From JBOGZI01 sp050697275 (lineage in GTDB: Bacteria; Actinomycetota; Thermoleophilia; Solirubrobacterales; 70-9), in assembly GCA_050697275.1 (NCBI GenBank), contig JBOGZI010000286.1, positions 1-10,951 of the forward strand: 10,951 nt of DNA. Reading direction: 5' to 3'. The notes beneath the pieces were generated by a model. That model saw only the letters and a list, made by a program, of their open reading frames with translations, ran no database searches and was not told the origin of the DNA. The translations under genes were made by a program, and so were the position numbers. Positions 6,350 to 10,951 of the stretch are shown one piece after another (position 1 is the first letter of the stretch; every line of letters starts with the position of its first letter).

Positions 6350-6988
6350 CTAGGGCGGTCCCGGGCCGTCGCCGAAGCGGACCTCGAGCGGCCGGCCGGC
6401 GCGCACGTCCTCGGGGGTGCCGACGATCTCGGCGTCCTCGTAGCGGGGGTAGGTGCCGCGGTAGCCCCGGCGCCGGGCGATCGGGCCGAGTAGGGCTGAC
6501 ATGGCCCGCTGCACCCAGGTCGGCGGGCGCTTGAAGACGATCACGTCCTCGAACTCCCGGCCGACCTCGATCAGCTGCAGAGGCGCGGGCATTCCCTTCG
6601 CGTTGGTCTTGCCGTCGAGGCCGAACCCGAAGATGTTCACGATCATCTGCGCGAAGCGGTCACCGGGGGTGACGGTGACCTTGACCACGGCCTTTCCATC
6701 GCCGGCGTTCCACCAGTCGTGCCAGGTCCCGGCCGGTACCTCGACGGCCTGCCCCGGCCCGGCCTCGCTTCGACCGTCCGCAAGCTTCACGCCGAGCTTG
6801 CCCTCCATCACCTCGAAGCGCTCGTCGATCGCGGGATGCAGGTGCTCGCCAACCACCGCGCCCCCGGGCTCGACGTGCAACTCGACCTCCAGCCGCCTCT
6901 GCGGGTTCTCGCCCGGACCCTCGAGCACGATGCACCGCTCCGAGGTCACAGGGTTCCAAGCCAGCTCTCCCGACTTCGGCACGCGCAT
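6350..6988 (-). CDS. Cupin-domain protein
   Basis: 212 residues from the ATG at 6988. A single cupin domain is complete. Motif 1 has G43, H49-x-H51 and E56 followed by G63 (GEHLHPAIDE). Motif 2 has G79, P85-x-G87, H90 and N94 (VPAGTWHDWWN). Both match the canonical spacing, so a metal ion held by two or three His and one Glu is likely. The C-terminal 100 residues contain IVNIFGFGLDG and a weakly hydrophobic helix with RAMSALLGPIARRRGY; I do not recognise a second domain. The start at 6988 is preferred over an in-frame ATG at 7048, which would run through the end of the tRNA gene, and because TAGGCT lies seven bases before it. Substrate and reaction are unknown; cupins include dioxygenases, isomerases and binding proteins. 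Confidence 0.82.
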   Translation of the reverse strand: MRVPKSGELAWNPVTSERCIVLEGPGENPQRRLEVELHVEPGGAVVGEHLHPAIDERFEVMEGKLGVKLADGRSEAGPGQAVEVPAGTWHDWWNAGDGKAVVKVTVTPGDRFAQMIVNIFGFGLDGKTNAKGMPAPLQLIEVGREFEDVIVFKRPPTWVQRAMSALLGPIARRRGYRGTYPRYEDAEIVGTPEDVRAGRPLEVRFGDGPGPP

Positions 6989-6995
6989 CCCAGCC

Positions 6996-7001
6996 AGCCT
7001 A
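6996..7001 (-). promoter_or_regulatory. Leaderless -10 box of the cupin gene
   Basis: Read on the minus strand, TAGGCT is followed by seven bases and the ATG at 6988. There is no Shine-Dalgarno sequence, so the transcript would begin at or just before the start codon. The -35 region is not recognisable. Just upstream (7002-7020) is an imperfect dyad CTGG...CCAG with inner GA/TC pairs, which could be a binding site or the end of the tRNA transcript. Confidence 0.45.
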
Positions 7002-7028
7002 CTGGGGACTTCATCACCAGGAAAGGAG

Positions 7029-7102
7029 TGCCGCCGCCGGGACTCCAACCCGGATCTTTTCGCTTAAAAGGCGAACGCTTTCGGCAATTAAGCTACGGCG
7101 GC
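7029..7102 (-). tRNA. tRNA-Lys(TTT)
   Basis: The cloverleaf was folded by eye on the minus strand. The acceptor stem GCCGCCG/CGGCGGC has seven perfect pairs. T8 and A9 follow, then a four-pair D-stem GCTT/AAGC with loop AATTGCCGA. The five-pair anticodon stem TTCGC/GCGAA closes loop CTTTTAA, so the anticodon is TTT (bases 7068-7066). The variable loop is AAGAT and the five-pair T-stem is CCGGG/CCCGG with loop TTGGAGT. The discriminator is A (7029) and CCA is not encoded. G1-C72 and A73 suit lysine identity. Unusual: position 56 is G instead of the near-universal C, and D-loop position 19 is C instead of G, so the 19-56 elbow pair is inverted. A TAAGCT box (7114-7109), overlapping the HNH stop codon, is a possible -10 element. 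Confidence 0.9.
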
Positions 7103-7111
7103 TAGATCAGC

Positions 7112-7360
7112 TTAGAAGGCCGCCTTCGCTTCTTGTCGCGCCCGAGCCGTCCGTCGCCGGTGACAGTTCGCACACCTGATCTCACATCGACGGATCTCCT
7201 GCTCCAGTCGCGCCAGACTGACCTCGTTGCGCGCCATATGCATCACCGGGGCGGTCTTCTTCGAGATGTGATCGAACTCGAGCACGCACAAATCGCTTAG
7301 ACCACAATCCGCGCAGGCACCACGCTCCAATGAGACGGCCGATGCAGCGGATAATCGCAA
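7112..7360 (-). CDS. Small HNH-endonuclease-domain protein, probably N-terminally truncated
   Basis: 82 residues from a TTG at 7360; a second TTG at 7330 would give 72. The core matches the compact zinc-binding HNH fold: C-A-D-C, then VLEFDHI carrying the D-H pair, then CEIRCANCHRRRTARAR with the second C-x2-C and the terminal His. Related small actinobacterial and phage HNH proteins usually carry about 60 more basic residues before the first C-x2-C. Here an in-frame TGA (7375-7373 on the minus strand) shortly upstream prevents that. The 5' end overlaps the start of the divergent binding-protein gene at 7330. The stop lies nine bases before the tRNA-Lys gene. It may be a working minimal nuclease, a decayed remnant, or an unexpressed fragment. 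Confidence 0.6.
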   Translation of the reverse strand: MRLSAASAVSLERGACADCGLSDLCVLEFDHISKKTAPVMHMARNEVSLARLEQEIRRCEIRCANCHRRRTARARQEAKAAF

Positions 7361-8052
7361 TCGCCAGTGCCCTCACGGCGGTCCTGTTCGCGGTCGCATG
7401 CCAGTACCCGAGAGATCCCGAGGAGACCTTGGATCGAGTCGAGGGCGGAACGATGTACGTCGGGGTGATCGAGGACCCGCCCTGGGTGGTGCTGGACGAG
7501 GGCGAGGAGCCCCAGGGCGTCGAGCCCACCCTGGTCCGTCAGTTCGCTGAGGGGATCGACGCCGAGATCGAGTGGGTCGAGGGCTCCGAGGCCGAGCTGA
7601 TGGAGGCGATGCGCGGCTTCCAGCTCGACGTGATCATCGGCGGCCTCACCCGCTCGTCTCCGTACCGGAAGCACGTCGCGCTGACCCGACCCTACGTCGA
7701 CACCGAGATCGAGTTCGCGGTCCCACCCGGTGAGGAGCTGCCGGACGATCTCGACGAGGTGGAGATCTGGGTGGAGCGGAACAGCGAGGCGGCCGCCCTG
7801 CTGCAGCAGGAGGAGGGCGAGGCGAACCCGATCTACTTCGAGTCGCTCGAAGAGGTGGACGGACCGGCCCTGCTCGACACCTACGACGCAGACGCGATCG
7901 GCTACGAGGGCACCGACCGGATCCAGCGCGACGAGGAACACGCGATGGCGACGCCGATGGGCGAGAACGCCTTCCTGGTGGAGCTCGAGCACTTCCTGCT
8001 CGACCGGGGTCAGGAGGCCGAGGAGCTACTCGAGCGGGAGGCGGCACGATGA
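7330..8052 (+). CDS. Exported transporter substrate-binding (SBP_bac_3-like) lipoprotein
   Basis: 240 residues. Arg residues at the N-terminus and a hydrophobic stretch IIAIASALTAVLFAVAC (8-24) form a signal peptide ending at Cys24, a plausible lipidation site, although the residue at -3 is Ala rather than Leu. The mature part resembles type 3 periplasmic binding proteins: GTMYVGVIEDPPWVV, VEPTLVRQFAEG, MRGFQLDVIIGGLTRSSPYR and VALTRPYVDTEIEFAV. The second lobe is short and very acidic. ATG 7330 is used; ATG 7342 would also keep the signal peptide. No clear Shine-Dalgarno or TANNNT start box is seen; TAGACC at 7298-7303 is a candidate -10. No ABC permease or ATPase follows. The stop overlaps the CDF gene by ATGA, so the two are expressed together. 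The ligand is unknown. Confidence 0.8.
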   Translation: MRRPMQRIIAIASALTAVLFAVACQYPRDPEETLDRVEGGTMYVGVIEDPPWVVLDEGEEPQGVEPTLVRQFAEGIDAEIEWVEGSEAELMEAMRGFQLDVIIGGLTRSSPYRKHVALTRPYVDTEIEFAVPPGEELPDDLDEVEIWVERNSEAAALLQQEEGEANPIYFESLEEVDGPALLDTYDADAIGYEGTDRIQRDEEHAMATPMGENAFLVELEHFLLDRGQEAEELLEREAAR

Positions 8053-9050
8053 GATACCCGCGCGGAACGGAGCTGCCCCCGACCCAGGACCAGGCCAACC
8101 GCAGGGCGATCCGCCTGGAGTGGTTCAGCCTCGCCTATTGGATCACGGCGATCATCGCGATCTACTTCACCCTCGGGCAGTCCCAGGCGATGAAGGCCGC
8201 CTGGATCGAGGACATCCTGGCGCTCTTCCCCCCGATCGCCTTCCTGGTCGCCTCCCGCTACCGCCACCGCGAGCCCAGCGGGCTCTTCCCCTGGGGCTAC
8301 CACCGCGCGATCACAGTCGCCTACGTGATCGCCACGATGGCGCTGTTCGCGCTCGGCGCCTTCATCCTGGTCGATTCGGTCGACCACCTGTTGAGGGGGA
8401 CCCACCCTCCGATCGGCCTGGTCGAGGTCTTCGACACGCAGATCTGGGCCGGCTGGCTGATGCTCGCGGCGCTCGCCTACTCGGGCATCCCCCCGCTGAT
8501 CCTCGGGCGCCTCAAGAAGCCCCTCTCGGACACGCTGCACGACAAGGTCCTGTTCGCGGACGCGAAGATGAACCAGGCCGACTGGATGACCGCCTCCGCC
8601 GCGGCGGTCGGCGTGATCGGGATCGGCTTCGGCCTCTGGTGGGCCGACGCCGTGGCGGCGATCGTGATCGGGCTGGACATCGTCCACGACGGCTACAAGT
8701 TCCTGCGCGAGTCGGTCGGGGACCTGATGGACGAGTCGCCCAAGACTCACGACGAGAAGGAGGTCCACCCGCTGATAACGGACGTCAAGTCCGAGGTGCA
8801 GAAGACGGGATGGATCGACGAGGCGGCGGTGAGGCTGCGCGAGCAGGGGCACCTGATCGGCGGAGATGTCTTCGTCGTCCCGAAGGACGCCAAGCAGCTC
8901 CCCGATCGGACTGAGGAGCTGATCGCGCGTATCCACGATCTCGACTGGCGCCTGCGCGACATCACCGTGGCGGTGGTGAGGTCGCTGTCCGACGTTCCCG
9001 AGGACCTTCTGGCGTCGCGGAACGAGAAGGGCGTGCGCCGAGACGGCTAG
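8049..9050 (+). CDS. Divergent cation diffusion facilitator (CDF) family transporter
   Basis: 333 residues with about six membrane segments, at roughly 24-42, 52-69, 85-109, 131-151, 180-198 and 199-216, and a cytoplasmic C-terminal domain, the CDF plan. GYHRAITVAYVIATMALFALGAFIL (TM3), the TM5 stretch around ADAKMNQADW and WWADAVAAIVIGLDIVHDG (TM6) are family-like. CDF proteins export divalent metals (Zn, Mn, Fe, Co) by proton antiport. The metal site is atypical: the usual HxxxD of TM5 reads M174-x3-D178, and the TM2 pair reads WIEDILALFPP, without a second acidic or His residue where one is expected. The start is supported by GGGAGG (8036-8041) seven bases before the ATG and by the four-base overlap with the binding-protein gene. 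The metal, or even whether it moves metal, cannot be told. Confidence 0.82.
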   Translation: MRYPRGTELPPTQDQANRRAIRLEWFSLAYWITAIIAIYFTLGQSQAMKAAWIEDILALFPPIAFLVASRYRHREPSGLFPWGYHRAITVAYVIATMALFALGAFILVDSVDHLLRGTHPPIGLVEVFDTQIWAGWLMLAALAYSGIPPLILGRLKKPLSDTLHDKVLFADAKMNQADWMTASAAAVGVIGIGFGLWWADAVAAIVIGLDIVHDGYKFLRESVGDLMDESPKTHDEKEVHPLITDVKSEVQKTGWIDEAAVRLREQGHLIGGDVFVVPKDAKQLPDRTEELIARIHDLDWRLRDITVAVVRSLSDVPEDLLASRNEKGVRRDG

Positions 9051-9086
9051 TCGGCGCGCCCTCCCCGCGGTCGAGCGCGCAAGGGG

Positions 9087-10112
9087 TCAGAAGAGCGCCT
9101 GCTGGGCGCTTTCCCGCTCGGCCTCGCGCTCCCGCTTCGCCTCGCGGCGGGCGGCGAGCTGGTCGCGCCGGCGGTAGCGGGGGTCGCGGGAGCGGTTCGG
9201 GGCCCTGACCAGCGCGGCGATCCGGTTGCGCTCGGGCGGGGGTGCATAGGCGCGACCCTCGTAGAGCTGCTCGTAACGGGGAACGAGGTCGGGACGTGCG
9301 GCCGAGAGCCACGACATGAAGACCTCCTTGACGCCCGGCCGCAGGTGGAGCGCGATCCCGTTGACGAAGGTCGCTCCGGCCTGCTCCGCGAGGGCGACGA
9401 TCTCCTCGACCTGCTCCGGTGAGTCGTTGATCCCGGGCATCAGCGGCGCGACCAGCACGCCGGAGGGGATCCCGGCCTCGTTGAAGGCCGCCACCGCCTC
9501 GAGCCGCTTGCGGGGATGGGGCGTGTGCGGCTCGGTCTCGCGCCACGCCGTCTCGTCCAGCGTCGGGACCGAGAAGTTGACGCTGACGTCCGCGACCTCG
9601 GCCAGCTCGAGGTAGCGATCCAGGTCACGAATGGCCAGAGGCGACTTGCTCAGCACCGAGGTCGGCGTCTCGAACTCGCGCAGGGCGTCGAGCATCGGCG
9701 GCATCAGCTCGTAGCGCCCCTCGGCCCACTGGTAGGGATCTGTGTTGGTGCCGAAGGCGACCAGCTCGCGCTTCCAGGAGGGTCGGCCCAGCTCAGCCCG
9801 CAGCAGCTCGGGCACGTTCACCTTGACCACGATCTCCCGCTCGAAGTCGCGGCCGGCGTTCAGGTCCAGGTAGGTGTGGCTCTGACGGGCGAAGCAGTAG
9901 GTGCAGGCATGGGCACAGCCCCGGAAGGCGTTCACCGTCCAGTTGAAGGGGAGGTAGGTGCCGGGGACCCGGTTGAGGGCCGACTTGGCGCGAACCTCGT
10001 GGAAGCTGATGCCGAGCGCCTCCGGCGCATCGAAGGTCCGCACCCGCTCGACCTCCAGGCCGGGAAGGCTCCGGGCCTTGTCCCTATCCACCCTCTGGGC
10101 GTCCCAGCGCAT
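9087..10112 (-). CDS. Rv2578c-family (spore photoproduct lyase-like) radical SAM protein
   Basis: 341 residues from the ATG at 10112; an in-frame ATG at 10121 would add three. The radical SAM cluster motif C-x3-C-x2-C is GCAHACTYCFAR. SHTYLDLN, then VAFGTNTDPYQWAEGR, LSKSPLAIRDL, VSVNFSVPTLDE and LVAPLMPGINDS follow the TIM-barrel order of the Rv2578c/SplB-like group. The C-terminus is Arg/Ala-rich and basic. The start is placed at MRWDAQRV because family members commonly begin MRWD. Radical SAM enzymes cleave S-adenosylmethionine with a [4Fe-4S] cluster; the substrate here is unknown, but relationship to spore photoproduct lyase and the SOS box at its start suggest DNA repair or nucleotide modification. 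It is convergent with the CDF gene (36-base gap) and divergent from udgX. Confidence 0.88.
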   Translation of the reverse strand: MRWDAQRVDRDKARSLPGLEVERVRTFDAPEALGISFHEVRAKSALNRVPGTYLPFNWTVNAFRGCAHACTYCFARQSHTYLDLNAGRDFEREIVVKVNVPELLRAELGRPSWKRELVAFGTNTDPYQWAEGRYELMPPMLDALREFETPTSVLSKSPLAIRDLDRYLELAEVADVSVNFSVPTLDETAWRETEPHTPHPRKRLEAVAAFNEAGIPSGVLVAPLMPGINDSPEQVEEIVALAEQAGATFVNGIALHLRPGVKEVFMSWLSAARPDLVPRYEQLYEGRAYAPPPERNRIAALVRAPNRSRDPRYRRRDQLAARREAKREREAERESAQQALF

Positions 10113-10126
10113 CGAACACATGTTCG
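10113..10126. promoter_or_regulatory. LexA binding site (SOS box)
   Basis: CGAACACATGTTCG is a perfect match to the CGAAC-N4-GTTCG LexA box of actinobacteria and Bacillus, with full symmetry in the arms. It ends directly before the radical SAM start codon (10112, minus strand), covers the alternative start at 10121, and lies 62 bases before the udgX start on the plus strand. LexA bound here would block the minus-strand gene and could also affect udgX. Confidence 0.85.
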
Positions 10127-10175
10127 CAGATCGTCAACCCGACTCTCGGCCCGAATGAAGGCGACCCGCTGCGGG

Positions 10176-10181
10176 TAGGCC
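10176..10181 (+). promoter_or_regulatory. Possible -10 box of udgX
   Basis: TAGGCC sits seven bases before the udgX ATG, the same spacing as the TAGGCT box of the cupin gene and the TAGTGT box of tetR, but with C instead of T at the last position. No Shine-Dalgarno sequence and no clear -35 box are seen. Weak support. Confidence 0.3.
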
Positions 10182-10188
10182 GGATTCG

Positions 10189-10842
10189 ATGGCGACCAAG
10201 CAGCTTCCACTCACCGGCGAGGAGACGAGCGGCGCCGAGGCGCTGATCGGAGAGCGGCCCACCCTGAAGAAGCTGCGCTCGGCGGTCCACCAGTGCAGGG
10301 CGTGTCCTCTCTGGGAGAACGCGACGCAGGCGGTCTTCGGCGAGGGGCTGAAGCGGTCGCGGGTGATGCTGATCGGCGAGCAGCCCGGCGACCGCGAGGA
10401 TCGCGAGGGCAAGCCCTTCGTCGGCCCGGCCGGCGGGGTCCTCGACAAGGCGCTCGAGCAGGCCGGGATCGAGCGCGGCGACGACTACGTCACCAACGTG
10501 GTCAAGCACTTCAAGTGGAACCCGAAGGGGAAGCGGCGCATCCACCAGGCGCCGAAGGCAGAGGAGATCAAGGCCTGCGCCCCCTGGCTCGCGGCGGAGC
10601 TGGAGGTGATCGACGCCGAGGTGCTGGTCTGCCTCGGGGCCACCGCCGTCAAGGCGATCATCGGCCCCAAGCACCGGGTAATGCGCGACCACGGACAGAT
10701 CGTCGAGTCGAAGCTGGGCCGGCCCGCCCTGGCGACCCTCCACCCCTCCGCCGTCCTCCGCGCCGAGGACGACGATCGCGACGACGCGATGGCGATGCTG
10801 GTCGGCGACCTGCGCGTCGCAAAGCGCGAGCTCGACTCCTGA
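10189..10842 (+). CDS. udgX: UdgX-type uracil-DNA-binding protein / uracil-DNA glycosylase
   Basis: 217 residues, the size of family 4-like UDGs. Motif A is GEQPGDRED (63-71), then GKPFVGPAGG (74-83). The distinctive insertion GKRRIHQAP (114-122) is the KRRIH loop that defines UdgX; its His119 corresponds to the His that, in the Mycobacterium smegmatis protein, becomes covalently joined to DNA after uracil removal. The closing motif is ATLHPSAVLR (182-191). Cys36, Cys39, Cys130 and Cys148 would hold a [4Fe-4S] cluster. By family knowledge it recognises uracil in DNA and stays bound, shielding the abasic site for a RecA-dependent repair route. ATG 10189 is the only sensible start. The shared upstream region carries an SOS box. 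It ends 10 bases before the convergent thiG stop. Confidence 0.92.
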   Translation: MATKQLPLTGEETSGAEALIGERPTLKKLRSAVHQCRACPLWENATQAVFGEGLKRSRVMLIGEQPGDREDREGKPFVGPAGGVLDKALEQAGIERGDDYVTNVVKHFKWNPKGKRRIHQAPKAEEIKACAPWLAAELEVIDAEVLVCLGATAVKAIIGPKHRVMRDHGQIVESKLGRPALATLHPSAVLRAEDDDRDDAMAMLVGDLRVAKRELDS

Positions 10843-10852
10843 CCAGCGGGGA

Positions 10853-10951
10853 CTAGGAGAGGTCCGGCAGGCCCTCGACCGGGGTCGAGGCCTCGGCGTG
10901 CAGCCGCCGCGGGATCCGCCCCGCCTGGCGGGCGGCCAGGCCCGCCTCGAC
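10853..10951 (-). CDS. thiG: Thiazole synthase (ThiG), C-terminal fragment
   Basis: The frame enters from the right edge and stops with TAG at 10855-10853, giving 32 residues. VEAGLAARQAGRIPRRLHAE and the final S-T-P-V-E-G-L-P match the end of ThiG, where helix VEAGR-x-A-x-x-AGRIP and the S-S/T-P-x-E-G turn close the barrel. ThiG forms the thiazole phosphate moiety of thiamine from deoxyxylulose phosphate, dehydroglycine and ThiS thiocarboxylate. The catalytic lysine lies outside the window. The identification rests on a short but characteristic tail. Confidence 0.7.
   Translation of the reverse strand, partial: VEAGLAARQAGRIPRRLHAEASTPVEGLPDLS

Noticed and set aside
7029..7060. An attachment-site repeat of the tRNA 3' end
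   Set aside because: No second copy of the tRNA 3' sequence is seen in the window, and there is no integrase gene.
7029..7102. A plus-strand tRNA with anticodon AAA from the same cloverleaf
   Set aside because: Read on the plus strand, the D- and T-arms have the wrong sizes and conserved bases, while the minus strand gives T8, A14, T33, T54-T55 and A58.
9051..9086. A terminator between the convergent CDF and radical SAM genes
   Set aside because: Only short CCCC/GGGG pairing and a GGCGCGCC palindrome are present, with no stable stem or T-run.
8962..9546. A minus-strand 194-codon frame at the radical SAM C-terminus
   Set aside because: It is a frame-shifted shadow of the radical SAM gene.
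1..10951. CRISPR arrays, insertion sequences, tandem repeats
   Set aside because: No regularly spaced direct repeats, transposase motifs or terminal inverted repeats were seen on either strand.

Overview
The window is high-GC throughout, with short gaps between genes, few Shine-Dalgarno sites on first genes and several genes of actinobacterial type (an Rv2578c-like radical SAM protein, UdgX, a TetR/glycosyltransferase pair). This points to an actinobacterium. Class Thermoleophilia (Solirubrobacterales or a relative) is my best guess, made from general resemblance only.

Left part, 1-6309, plus strand: a de novo purine gene cluster. It starts with the last codons of purL. A TetR regulator and a translationally coupled GT1-type glycosyltransferase follow and separate purL from purF. 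The cluster then resumes as purF, purN and purH. purM is not in the window. Between the glycosyltransferase and purF lies a 230-base non-coding stretch rich in inverted repeats, with a possible 20-codon leader peptide whose stop overlaps the purF start.

Middle part, 6350-9050: a minus-strand cupin convergent with purH; a minus-strand tRNA-Lys(TTT) with an unusual, apparently compensated change in its D-loop/T-loop contact; and a small, probably truncated HNH-nuclease domain protein directly upstream of that tRNA. A plus-strand two-gene operon follows: an SBP_bac_3-like exported lipoprotein overlapping by ATGA a divergent cation-diffusion-facilitator (CDF) membrane protein.

Right part, 9087-10951: a divergent DNA-repair-like pair. 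An Rv2578c-type radical SAM protein (minus) and a UdgX-type uracil-DNA-binding protein (plus) share a short intergenic region holding a perfect CGAAC-N4-GTTCG LexA/SOS box. The window closes with the C-terminus of ThiG on the minus strand.

Points worth most attention are the SOS box between the radical SAM gene and udgX, the C19-G56 tRNA-Lys, the binding-protein/CDF gene pair, and the structured region before purF. Several first genes have a TANNNT hexamer 5-9 bases before the start codon and no Shine-Dalgarno sequence, while second genes of coupled pairs have strong ones. This suggests leaderless transcription is common here.
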